Below, in pieces: positions 57,001 to 64,000 of a stretch of DNA of 64,000 nucleotides. Location of the stretch: assembly GCA_965644315.1 (NCBI GenBank), contig CBFFRQ010000069.1:558001-622000 (forward strand), given 5' to 3'. The notes beneath the pieces were generated by a model that did no database searches, had not been told where the DNA came from, and saw nothing but the letters and a program-made list of their open reading frames with translations. The DNA is from Caecitellus pseudoparvulus (Eukaryota > Bigyra: Bicosoecida). The translations under genes and the position numbers were made by a program. Numbering within the stretch: the first letter of the stretch is position 1; every line of letters starts with the position of its first letter.

Positions 57001-57278
57001 AGGAGGGGGGACAACTTCACGGGCCGCAGCTCAGCGACACTGGCGCATTGAATCATGGGCGAAGCGTCTGCCCTCATGCCCCGCCCTCCTAAAACGCGCA
57101 CCAAGCCGCTGGCAGGCGTTGCTGGTCCAGCTGGCGCTGCCCATTTTCCCGGGCTGTGGCGCAGAGTTGCGGTGTGCCGAGCAGCTGACCTGGTGCGCGA
57201 GACAGTGCCTGAGCGCCCTATGGGCGTCCTGGGTGGAAGTCTATGTGGGCTTGATACTCCTGGTGTCGACGGCAGCAT
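51081..57278 (-). CDS. Sfi1-like centrin-binding protein with ankyrin repeats
   Basis: Single-exon ORF of 2065 aa from ATG 57278 (a longer GTG frame is not needed). Tryptophan-containing helical repeats typical of Sfi1 (AWRALAAAARLRRRRLLGTV, KKMFLAWKRRMEDR, KRVFLAWRQATHKR, KLRVFCSWRHATRG) occur in blocks near residues 290-350, 650-700, 780-930, 1045-1115 and 1375-1420. Sfi1 repeats bind centrins in centrosomes and basal bodies. Between the later blocks, about 1255-1350, are ankyrin repeats (ATPLHQAAYLSDVAGVRALL, GNTPLHAAVSV). N- and C-terminal parts are Ala/Pro/Arg-rich. A role at the basal body fits the ciliary neighbours but is inferred. The combination of Sfi1-like and ankyrin modules is unusual. 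Confidence 0.75.
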   Translation of the reverse strand: MLPSTPGVSSPHRLPPRTPIGRSGTVSRTRSAARHTATLRHSPGKWAAPAGPATPASGLVRVLGGRGMRADASPMIQCASVAELRPVKLSPLLQRAASESDLPRRTRRPSPLPGDRLESRTSPAARPKQAPARGRARNTLSRVSIDLGDSLISIPRASAASAPGAGAEVTLTPAQHTALEPLAASLGRLTPTASLPLLPAAREAHSAALHAVAPVRHAHPAQLAAESPRMAALLQRPGMAQAAMALHQHQPLPRASASAAHSRQAAHRAAQRDAAEVQQAVARVIRSVKAGKAASRIAAWYRGSRLHTAFRHTWQRRQRRLQSTLLAWRALAAAARLRRRRLLGTVWGAWAAEARDTLVTRTAVADLFMHTLRSGHVSSLLYHILFSAKGRAVVAQSSLRRMSSLRLQGLATAEEEAAASQQRQASLGPLLEEYWEEDGDVPALGVARPAPLVDAVRVASWGEGSASSSDSQGPPSSPPHNLTGAQRLWYRAQRAASPQEGGVPRRSIPEPSPSAPSAKPPATSLLSTGYFARFAGQLEQKLMLFETRLQLRRIKDAQGIRQRLAARARAAHAAGAATDLSVLEEAEASAVAADTSAHLKRSHVEYMLGQLDSIMRAELQQRVLRALGSHVAATKARRREACRRLVAAVNDGARGTLTSMTGRMWGVHMCRPCMHRWHVWARYCTWARAGALHSLSFAVPVPPDMALHLRLFAHRMPAVIMADATTVVAPASATSRRPPALLRAASFCTDSRSPGGATSLVRHASFTAAASIQDRIEARGKASLVDIAIVHSAFGRWRDAVWRAATDRMHTKLASLRWRRSTRKKMFLAWKRRMEDRVPRAFLQKRVFLAWRQATHKRQRLRAAHSAAQALVQRNTAKYVLRAWNTEALHALALRAAGLLRLHGPAWRQVARRRAIASEAHAALFDGASGELQWGATSTCRVLQAATVCIPSVHGAGAQDGSDHSDGDSAGTPPPSGRQLASVLEAPERLRSVLRCWEQEGTFGHSAQCLGSLPAWVRAPPTPTPTLTTQLRPASACFPVRMRPHQAAWMVASEMAGPTVGWNLACKLRVFCSWRHATRGRRQWAAFLFLYRQSIRQHTLRKCWNALRLAARRGRMPRQASAPAGHEASFPPRADPHIPTWPACDVAWYTQRLSEVVAARDSPAPDVWASLLPPRHKHRMACWAVDARSGCRAAARSVCPDVLAGQAWAADDPSSVQTGEQAPQQAHVPLGGSMRPPPDGRPSEAVRSLITRCAPPHESPLLTQSYATPLHQAAYLSDVAGVRALLQRSDLHSMLLAQDSQGNTPLHAAVSVYDPRGERIVRLLLPFRPPLSALNSEGLTPAEAAVTPRVVRLLRAHTTRLCQGAFTAAEFNAYVQASITQNFWVSSRHLWRLLVVWLRTLRQHQATHCAVLELQPEHGRAAQLSTLLELREQADMASAHFHAAVQGSSGLSLAHGADLERVSAARRRVLAAVRQRAIAIRHMQLSSACVQHRRGKLMQALATLQAAKAQVGMLQSDVGEVLRGAAAVAHWRRCVLLQTQAAAARASQYLPSALHTRSAGSHKARGEAQVADGVRGVSRSGPSGATWRDPADISTAAAASQAFMGSRPGSQQLPISGRLALWLVAVDSVAGFQPHAATELLALPPTADMRGPACDTAAGDETTSPSPLLAMLPASDLTCTADLPKLSAIVARFARVALLQHGYAVATPATVSRPSVLLCQVTGSRSSPPHCPFPIATANASPALRTWLGEFVPAAPASPKQVADARVMTGTQPDLSLAVLHESLKLSHPHLSSVPAVPPHLQHAVQTLLRAGLPAAHLVDPLGELLLARHPTCVLPRARPTRGRSFFGLPALDDALQTPGLLVGKAAQRQTALRAAFLHLTQVTLPWLHRFAGESPSISMPLRTLAALAGQEGEELPPPLKVILEAVPTPQDTAQAAARRAEALAAAGRLATLCHRMHAALPRLAGRLGLPSPTPPPRPLPPVPELLQSLHPRQVCLDGMAGEERAASSSAGLPTPLPTPLSTLASGHQTPGLPPASAEEAALLACVFDVLQHEPWDTQAKSAKH

Positions 57279-57507
57279 GGCCGCAGTGTCAGGCTCGCAC
57301 ACGGCGGTTTCCCGTGCCTGTCCTCATGTGTGTCGCAGCGGCTGCTCTCCAAGGCGCAGAGAGGCCTCTCGCTCACAATTCGCAACGCACAGAATAATCA
57401 AGGCCATCTACATGCCAATTCTGATTTGATTGAAAGTTTGGGCTGCTCAAAACTGCCAAGCATTGGAAATCGCCGGAGAAGTGCTCGCTAGACGAGCGCA
57501 GTTTCGC

Positions 57508-58863
57508 ATGGCAAGTTCCGCAGCCGAGCACCTCCCCGCAAGCGCACTGGAAGCGGAGCGGCAGCAGGCAATCAACACCGCCTTTGAGCAAGACGACGAA
57601 GATGCCCTCGTCGACATTCTCGCCAAGGTGGACGCAGGGCAGAGGCTGACCGTGCAAGTGGGCGGCGAGGCTCTGGACCTGGGCGAAACGGCAGCGAGGC
57701 GAGGCAAGATGGGCATGCTGTCGGCCCTGCACCGGGCGGGCCGGGAGCTGCTGGGGCAAGGCCACATCCAGCCCCACCTTCAGCATATCGCAGCAGAGGC
57801 GGGCCAGGTGGACGCCCTGCGGGCGCTGCTTGAGTGGTGTGGGGGGGACAAGCGGACAGCCCTGTGGGAGACACCCCTGCACTTTGCCTGCCGCCACGGT
57901 CAGGCTTCCACGGCGGAGCTCCTTGTGCAGAGCGGAGAAGACATTGACGCCTGCTCTGCGCACAAGGCCACCCCGCTGGCAGAGGCGCTGAGTGGGGGGC
58001 ACGTCCCACTCGCCGACGATCTAGCAGAGTGGGGCGCGGCACTGACGCCGCCCAACTGCCCCTCCATGGCGTGTGTCGCAGCCCGTGGTGGACACATGGC
58101 CAGCTTGCAGTGGGTGGAAAAAGTGGGCCTCGACCTAGATGCGCCCGGCGCTCCGTATGGCAGCGCCGTGGAGGAAGCTTGGAAGGCGGGTCACACAGAG
58201 GCCGCGTTGTGGCTGGCCGATCGCGCGGGCTCTGCTCGAACGAAGCCTGGCGGCAGCATTCGCCAGGACCTACTTCTGGCTGCATGCAAAGCAGGAGATG
58301 AGACCCTTGTTCGCTTTGCGTTGGATAGCGGCACTCCCGCAAGCCTTTGCTGCCCGAACAGCCAACCCATGCACTTCGGCGCATCTGCTGGCTGCGTGGG
58401 CATTCTGCAGCTGCTGCAGCGGCACCACGCGAACCCCGATTCGAAGGACAGGTGGGGTCGGCGCCCTCTTCATTTCGCCGCGGAAGGCGGGCATGTGGGC
58501 GCCATGCGCTGGCTGCTGGAGCAAGGTTGCAGCGTGAACGAAGGCAGTGTGCAGGGAGAACGGCCCCTGCACGCAGCTGTCAAACACCCCGAAGCGGTCG
58601 CCCTCCTGTTGCAGTCCGGCGCAGAGCCAAACTTTGCCAACCACGAGGGCGTCACTGCATTCCATGCGGCGTATGCCGCAGACGAAGTGCGCAGCATGAC
58701 CTTGCTGCTGTGGGCTGGCGCGGCCACTTCCATGCAACACAACGGCTTCAACTTCACGGTGCCCAGCCAGCACCCGGTCAGCGAGCGGGTGCTGCAGGAG
58801 TGGCACCACTACACGCGCTACAGGAGAGGAATGGTGCTTTTCCGCGCTTCCCTGGGCAGGTAG
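57508..58863 (+). CDS. Ankyrin-repeat protein
   Basis: 451 aa, single exon; ATG 57508 preferred to an upstream TTG in the same frame. Nearly the whole length is ankyrin repeats: WETPLHFACRHGQASTAELL, ATPLAEALSGGHVPLADDL, RRPLHFAAEGGHVGAMRWLL, ERPLHAAVKHPEAVALLL and VTAFHAAYAADEVRSMTLL, with degenerate copies between. The C-terminus (SERVLQEWHHYTRYRRGM) is a short helical cap. Such proteins are protein-binding scaffolds; no partner is evident. Its stop is 3 bp from the convergent ODAD3-like stop. It shares a 229-bp divergent region with the Sfi1-like gene. Confidence 0.88.
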   Translation: MASSAAEHLPASALEAERQQAINTAFEQDDEDALVDILAKVDAGQRLTVQVGGEALDLGETAARRGKMGMLSALHRAGRELLGQGHIQPHLQHIAAEAGQVDALRALLEWCGGDKRTALWETPLHFACRHGQASTAELLVQSGEDIDACSAHKATPLAEALSGGHVPLADDLAEWGAALTPPNCPSMACVAARGGHMASLQWVEKVGLDLDAPGAPYGSAVEEAWKAGHTEAALWLADRAGSARTKPGGSIRQDLLLAACKAGDETLVRFALDSGTPASLCCPNSQPMHFGASAGCVGILQLLQRHHANPDSKDRWGRRPLHFAAEGGHVGAMRWLLEQGCSVNEGSVQGERPLHAAVKHPEAVALLLQSGAEPNFANHEGVTAFHAAYAADEVRSMTLLLWAGAATSMQHNGFNFTVPSQHPVSERVLQEWHHYTRYRRGMVLFRASLGR

Positions 58864-58866
58864 CCC

Positions 58867-60783
58867 TCACTTCGCCTTCCGTGCAGCTGCTGCAGCGCTG
58901 CGGTGGGCTTGCCGTTTGAGCGCTGCACGACTGACAGGCGCCCCGTCGTCTCCTTCGCTGTCCGAGCTGGCGGCGTCGGCGCCTGGCCCCCTGCTCTCCA
59001 GGCCTTCATCGGAGTCACTGCCGATGGTGGACGGCACCTTCAGGCGCATGTTCAGGCCGCGCCCATTTACCGCGTCGATGTCACGGTCGGTGAGGGATGC
59101 GGCGAGGAATTCATCGATGCTGCCGTCCAGCCGCGCACCTCGTGAGGCCTGCGCCCCAGCTTGAGAGTCTTGACGGGAACTCGCACTGGCTGGGCGACCG
59201 GCAGAGTCTGCGCTGCCAAAGCCGGTGAGCGTTGCCGGGTCGATTTCGCCGCCTCCAAGCTGCCCGGTAATGCTCTCGACATGGCCCAGGACAGAGACGG
59301 TGGCGGTCTCCACTCCCTGCAACGTGTCCACCATACCAGTGTCGTCTTCGATGGGCACGCTGGCACGCCCCCGCCGCTTGTCCGTGTCGCGGTATGCCGT
59401 TGCCGTGGGCGGCAGCGCAACGCCAAGCTCCGCCACCGCCGGCGCCAGCGTGTCAGCCAGGTGCTCAATGCCCGCCTTGAGGTTGTTCAAGACGCCGGCG
59501 AGGTGGGCGAACTTGCTGCTGGCTTTGGCTTTCCGGCTGCTGGCCTCACCCACCTGCAGCTCCAGCTCCCCTTGCGCCTGCTTGCCACCCACCCGAGCAC
59601 CCGCCCCGCCAAACTTCACCTGCTCCACTCCCTCTCGCCGCGCTGCCAGCTCCTCATGCAGGTGGGCGATGCGAGCTGCGTTGTCTGCTGACAAGGCCTG
59701 CAAGGCGGCCAGCTGCTCCACCTGGGAGCCCAGTCGTTGGATGACTTCGTTTTCGTCGCGAACGCCGGTGACTTCCTGGATGGCCCGAAACGCCTCTTCA
59801 TACAAGTGCACTTTGCTAAGGGAGGCCGCTTCGGCACTGGCCATGTCCTCGATTTCTGCAAGGTTCGCAACCACTTCCTGCCGCAAAGCTTCTTCCTCGG
59901 CCGCCGTCAGGTCACGCTGCCCCGCCGCAGCCGCTCTGCGCCTGCGTTGCGTGCGTGACGCGCGGGCCTGCTTCAACGCAGCTTCCTCCTTGGCGCGCAA
60001 GGCCTTGATGCGCTTCTCGGCCTCAGTTTTCTGTTGCAAGGCCACCCGTTTCATGCCGTCGATGGCGGCAGTCTTGGCCTTCTCCGCCTCAGTGGCCAGG
60101 CCGCGCAGCTCCTTCAAGTCACTGCGCTTGGCAGTCAGCGTGGCTTCCAGCGCAGACAGCTGGTGGTCGAAGCTCATGCGTTCCTCTCGCAGGCGCTTCA
60201 CAATCTGTTCATATGTCTTGCGGATGCTCTGCGCTTCGTTGTACCTGCAGTGGCGGGGGGGGAGGGGGGGCGAGGCGTGCGGTTTGGCGTGCGGCGTGGC
60301 ATGTGCCTCGGCCGTTGGCTGTCGCGGCGACACGCACTTGAGCATGGCCTTGTCCAGGCGGTTCTCCAGCGCCCGCACCGCCCGCATCTCAGGTGTGTCC
60401 ACTGCAGTGGACCGCTGGCGGTGCAGGGCCATGAGCTCCTCCCGCAGGCGGGAGTACTCCTTGCTCTGCTTGGCCACGCTGTGCCGGCACGAGTCGTGCT
60501 TGCTTCGCCACAGCGTCACTTCCCCCGTCAAGCGCTCCTCCTCTGCCTCTGACAGGGCCACGCTGTGGGCAGCTGCGACATCGGACTGCAGGCGCGCCAA
60601 GCGCTCCTTCAAGGCCTTGTTTTCCTCACGCAGGGAGGAGATGGAGTCCTCGTTGCTGCGCTTGGTCTGCTCGAACGCTGCCATGTACCGCATGCGCTCG
60701 GCATTGAGGGAGACGAACTCGTCGCGCAGACGCTGCACCTCTCCACGTTTTCCACCCTCATGCCCGCCCATTGCCGCCGCCAT
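58867..60783 (-). CDS. ODAD3: ODAD3/CCDC151-like outer-arm docking complex coiled coil
   Basis: Exons 60783-60338 and 60244-58867 give 607 aa. The ATG at 60783 is chosen because conserved coiled coil (EVQRLRDEFVSLNAERMRYM) starts just after it; the long upstream frame begins at GTG and is unlike the family. The splice gives KAMLKYNEAQSIRKTYEQIV, followed by KRLREERMSFDHQLSALEAT and later FRAIQEVTGVRDENEVIQRL with LHEELAARREGVEQVKFGG. This series is characteristic of CCDC151/ODAD3 (Chlamydomonas ODA10), which is needed to assemble or dock outer dynein arms on ciliary doublets. The protein is coiled coil to about residue 430, with a Ser/Asp-rich basic tail. The intron is 93 nt and stop-free. 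Confidence 0.82.
   Translation of the reverse strand: MAAAMGGHEGGKRGEVQRLRDEFVSLNAERMRYMAAFEQTKRSNEDSISSLREENKALKERLARLQSDVAAAHSVALSEAEEERLTGEVTLWRSKHDSCRHSVAKQSKEYSRLREELMALHRQRSTAVDTPEMRAVRALENRLDKAMLKCVSPRQPTAEAHATPHAKPHASPPLPPRHCRYNEAQSIRKTYEQIVKRLREERMSFDHQLSALEATLTAKRSDLKELRGLATEAEKAKTAAIDGMKRVALQQKTEAEKRIKALRAKEEAALKQARASRTQRRRRAAAAGQRDLTAAEEEALRQEVVANLAEIEDMASAEAASLSKVHLYEEAFRAIQEVTGVRDENEVIQRLGSQVEQLAALQALSADNAARIAHLHEELAARREGVEQVKFGGAGARVGGKQAQGELELQVGEASSRKAKASSKFAHLAGVLNNLKAGIEHLADTLAPAVAELGVALPPTATAYRDTDKRRGRASVPIEDDTGMVDTLQGVETATVSVLGHVESITGQLGGGEIDPATLTGFGSADSAGRPASASSRQDSQAGAQASRGARLDGSIDEFLAASLTDRDIDAVNGRGLNMRLKVPSTIGSDSDEGLESRGPGADAASSDSEGDDGAPVSRAALKRQAHRSAAAAARKAK
60245..60337 (-). 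other. Stop-free in-frame intron of ODAD3-like gene
   Basis: GTGCGTGT donor and CACTGCAG acceptor enclose 93 nt that would encode a Pro/His-rich peptide. The spliced product restores a continuous conserved coiled coil. Confidence 0.75.
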
Positions 60784-61106
60784 GCCCCCTGCTCCCCTGC
60801 CGTGCCGCCCGCGTCGCTCGGCGCACCAAATTCCGCTGCCGTTGCGGGCTGGAGCAGCCAGGAACGTGGAAGCGGCATTGACGGCCGGGTGCCATAAAGT
60901 ATCAGACAAGTATGAAATTGTGTGAGTCAGCAGTGACACGCGCTGCAGCTCCTGCCCCGACTCCCTTCGCTCACGCAGAGGGGGGCCCTGCAACCAGCCC
61001 CTGCGAAACGCAAGCACCGGAAGCGTGCCAGGTGCTGCCACTGGCCGCTGTGCTGTGGCAGGGCGGCTAGCTCGCGGGAGGCCAGACACTGCTCCCTTTC
61101 TCCAGT
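60784..61106. other. Divergent region between ODAD3-like and SNARE genes
   Basis: 323 bp between outward-facing start codons. The minus-strand frame stays open upstream to 61089 without an ATG, which I treat as leader. No other feature seen. Confidence 0.45.
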
Positions 61107-61912
61107 ATGGCAGCCTTTGATGCGGGGTCTGGCATCGAGTTCATGGCAGTGGCCAGGCTGTCCGATGGCGTGGTGCTTGCCTCCAAGGCCTTCGCGAGCC
61201 CCACAGCGTACGACTTCGCTGGGCGGGTGGGGCAGATCGCAGCTGCCCCAGCCCTGCTGACCATGATCGACCAACACGGCATGGTGGCAGACGGCGACCA
61301 CAACCTGTGCCTGGCCTTCCTGGACAAGCCTGCATACCTGCTGGCAGCTGTCATCTCCCCCGACTTCCCCGCGAAACGCCGGGTGCTGCCGAGCGGCACT
61401 GCGCCGGGCCAGCGCCTGCTGTCGGAGCTGGCTGTGGCGGTGCAGGGCACTGCTGGCGCCTCCTTGGCCACTGCTGGGCCGGGGGGCCTGAACCGGGCCC
61501 TGCAGCCGCACTTCAAACAGCTGTACACCAAGTGCGCGCCTTGCGGCGCGACTGGCCTGCTGCGCAGCACACGCCACCCCCCTCGGCCCCTGCCCCTGTG
61601 TGCCGCAGATACATGGACGCCAACGCGTGTGGGGACAAGTTGGGCTCTGTGCAGGAGAAGGTGGGGGAGGTGCGGGCGTCGCTGGTGTCCAACATGGACA
61701 AAGTGCTAGCCCGCGGCGAGAAGCTGGAGGCGCTGACGCAGAAGAGCGAACAGCTGAACAGCAGCGCAGGGCAGTTCCAGCAAGGCAGCACGGCCCTGCG
61801 CCGTGCCATGCAGTGCCGGTACTACAAGGTCACTGCAGTGCTGGCGGTGGTGGTGCTGGCGGTGCTGGCGTACATCCTCGTGCCTATCATCATGGCAGAA
61901 ACAGCCAAGTGA
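61107..61912 (+). CDS. VAMP7-like longin R-SNARE (two exons)
   Basis: Exons 61107-61531 and 61609-61912 (GTGCGC donor, GCCGCAG acceptor) give 242 aa. Residues 1-120 form a longin-like domain (IEFMAVARLSDGVVLASKAF, LCLAFLDKPAYLLAAVISPD). The SNARE motif spans about 150-205, with the central-layer arginine at R177 (MDKVLARGEKLEALTQKSE). A single transmembrane anchor near the C-terminus (VTAVLAVVVLAVLAYILVPI) is followed by a short tail. This order is that of VAMP7/VAMP71 proteins, which drive fusion at late endosomes, lysosomes or vacuoles. Length is slightly above the usual ~220 aa. Sec22 or Ykt6 are less likely: Ykt6 lacks a membrane anchor, and the longin sequence fits VAMP7 better. Confidence 0.85.
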
Positions 61913-62201
61913 GGCAGGGGGGCTTCACGTGCCCATGACAACAGGCAGTGCCAGGCAGTGCCAACCCTGAACCCTGCGGCATGCGAGTGAGACGTGGGTT
62001 GGCGGCTGGCGCCGCGCCGCCGACACCGGTCTCCAGCGCACCTGTCAGTGATGCAGAAGGGCCCCGCAGGCAATTCAATTCCAATGCACTGCATGTCGTG
62101 TTTCTCGGCTCCAGGAACCCCCTGGCACACGCCCTGAACGCTCCAGTGGAGGCCATAGCTCGCTCCCAGCGCCAGCCTGCGGAAATTGCGAGCGGGCCGC
62201 C

Positions 62202-64000
62202 ATGGCATCCGCAGACAACGCCGTAGTGCCTGTCAGCCGCCTCCAGCACAGGGAGGAGTATCAGCGCGTGGAATATTTGCTTCAGGTGTGTGCATGCACC
62301 GCTGCGCAGCGCTGGGCTGCTGTACCTGCGCGTTTCAGACTGCACCCTGAAACGCGTCTGCAACCAAGGCAGCATGGCAAACTGGCACAGCGGCATGCCC
62401 ATTCCACCGCTCGCCGCACAGCTCTGCCTCCGACACACTGGTGTGCGGGATTTGAAAGTCTGGAGGGTGGAGAACCCCCACTTGACGCTGCAGTTCGACC
62501 GCAGCGCTGGCAGCCTGCTGTGCCTGGAGTCGTGGGTGAATGTCGGCGCGCTGCCGAGCTACAACAAGATCCAGGATGTCTGCAGCAGGGGCTTCTACCT
62601 CCCCGAAGACGGCGGGGGGCTGTCCTTCAAGACTGGCCATGTGACGCTGGATTGTCCACCGGCAGGTGCGTGTGCGAGGCGAGCCGCGGCACATCCCGCG
62701 GCGCGTGCAGCCAATTTCCGCACGAGCACCCGCGGCTCTCACCACAGAAGGCGGCATCCACCAGCTGCTCCTGAGCAAAGTTGGCGTCGGGCGCTCATTC
62801 GTGCTGGAGGATGCCTCTGAAGCCGGCCCTGGTGGCCGAAGCCTGCCGGGTGGCTACAACAGCTTCTACGTGCACGGGGAGAGCGGGTCCTACAGCCACG
62901 AGTATGTCGTGCCTGACCCCGCCCAGGCACTGCCACAGTACATCGTGCACTTCACCCTGGACACCCGCGTCACGATGCCACCCCCGTCTGCCACTGACAT
63001 GGCCGCCCGCAAGAAGCACTTCCGCGCCCACATGGCCACGGTGAAGGAGCGCGTGCTGGAGGCGCTGGCGCAGCTAGGCCCGGCGGCCGGTGACCAGACG
63101 GAGGTGCTGTTGGCAGAGATTGCCGAGAAGTACGAGCAGGCCCTGACGGCGTCGTGCCAGGAGGACCCCCTGCTGGACGAGCGCAAGCGCAGCATCGACA
63201 AGGCCGTGGCGGCAATTTCCGCAAAGGTGGAGGCGGTGCAGGCCAACCACAAGGCCACAGAGGACGCCATCTACGCCCAGATGCAGCGCGTGCTGCAGCA
63301 GCTGAACTCCGCCACAGAAGCCAAGATCGCGGTGCTGCTGGCAGAGGAGCTGGAGCTGCGCCGTCAGAAGGAGCAAATCGACTGGACGGAGTCCTTCGTC
63401 GGCGTGCTGGCGGACACGCTGCCGCCCATGTCCTTCATCAGCGCCTGGGACAAGCACACCGCCATGCGGTCCACCCTGTACACTCAGGCTGGCGGCGGCG
63501 CTGCGTATGCGGCGGCCAGTGACATCCTGGACTCCGTCGCGGCGGACTCGCGGCTGGAGGGCAGTCTGCGAGTGACGTCAGGCGCCGACACCCCAGCTGG
63601 CGCCACCTCCCTCTCGGGTGGGCACAGTCCACGCCAGGCGCCCTACTCGGCCGCCTCCGCAGCCCTGCCGCCCTATGACGCCCACTTCTCGTCCACCCCC
63701 GCCACCCTCGCCTCCACGCTGCCCCCCCACCCAGCCATACACACCCAGCGTCCACTTCGCCCCCTCGCCCCCCGCCACGTACAGCACACCAGCGCTGCCG
63801 CCGGCACCCGCCAGCACAGCCATGGTGCCGGCAGCGGCGCCTGAGCCGGCCACTGTGCAGCAGGCCCAAGCTGCCGTACACGCAGCCCACGAGGAGCTGG
63901 CCAGCACCACCCGCCTGGCCGCCAGCATGCCCAGCAGCCAGGCCAAGGCGGCGCACGACATGGTGGCAGCCGCCACGGCCAAGCTGCAGGCCGCCCAGGC
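62202..64000 (+). CDS. PARP-like ADP-ribosyltransferase domain protein (3' partial)
   Basis: The ATG is probably at 62202 with exon 1 to about 62285. The next exon runs from about 62339 to 62665, but the phase of the first join is unresolved. The second join (donor GTGCGT at 62666, acceptor CACCACAG before 62753) gives GHVTLDCPPAEGGIHQLLLS. That stretch plus RGFYLPEDGG, KVGVGRSFVLED, LPGGYNSFYVHG and SHEYVVPDPAQALPQYIVHF matches the C-terminal half of PARP catalytic domains, with Glu of HEYVV in the catalytic position. An HG(T/S) motif is not evident upstream. A long coiled coil (residues encoded at about 62990-63470) follows. The frame ends at 63844, but another frame (YSTPALPPAPASTAMVP...) is open to the window end, suggesting a further intron near 63620-63750 and continuation outside. 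Confidence 0.55.

Overview
This window comes from a GC-rich, gene-dense nuclear genome of a flagellated unicellular eukaryote. Evidence: spliced genes with short introns (about 50-130 nt, donors mostly GTGCGT, GTGAGT or GTAAGT, acceptors mostly GCAG), histone H2B, Rab2, a SNARE, and several ciliary or centrosomal genes (a single-headed inner-arm dynein heavy chain, an ODAD3/CCDC151-like docking-complex coiled coil, an Sfi1-like centrin-binding protein). An alga or related protist is plausible. The exact group cannot be fixed from the sequence alone.

Layout. 1-8.5 kb: the 3' part of a gene encoding a huge 11-residue repeat protein, overlapping tail-to-tail a Sel1-repeat/Tudor-like protein. 9-16 kb: bacterial-type RNase HII, histone H2B (three exons), a TPM-domain membrane protein (three exons) and a divergent class 3 lipase (two exons). 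15.9-28.7 kb: an almost uninterrupted axonemal dynein heavy chain. 28.9-38.6 kb: two near-identical Rab2 genes in direct orientation flanking two animal-type haem peroxidases. The second peroxidase (1580 aa) is fused in one reading frame to DOMON, cytochrome b561, cytochrome b5 and a flavin/NAD(P)H reductase. It resembles a dual oxidase in logic but is built from different electron-transfer modules. 38.7-44.1 kb: a HIRIP3/CHZ-like histone chaperone, an SDS22-type leucine-rich repeat protein and a TCAIM-like mitochondrial protein.

44.2-51.0 kb looks like a DNA transposon of the CACTA / Plavaka-KDZ type. Clusters of CTAGTG / CACTAG motifs in opposite orientation bracket a zinc-finger transposase-like gene and a divergent six-exon companion gene. 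51-64 kb returns to cellular genes: a 2065-aa Sfi1-like/ankyrin protein, an ankyrin protein, the ODAD3-like protein, a VAMP7-like longin R-SNARE, and the 5' part of a gene with a PARP-like domain.

Neighbours are packed closely. Convergent genes are separated by 3, 10, 59 and 65 bp or overlap by 32 bp, and divergent pairs share 190-475 bp. Many start codons below were moved inward from GTG or TTG to the first plausible ATG. Exon joins were chosen by splice signals plus preservation of known domain sequence. None has transcript support here.
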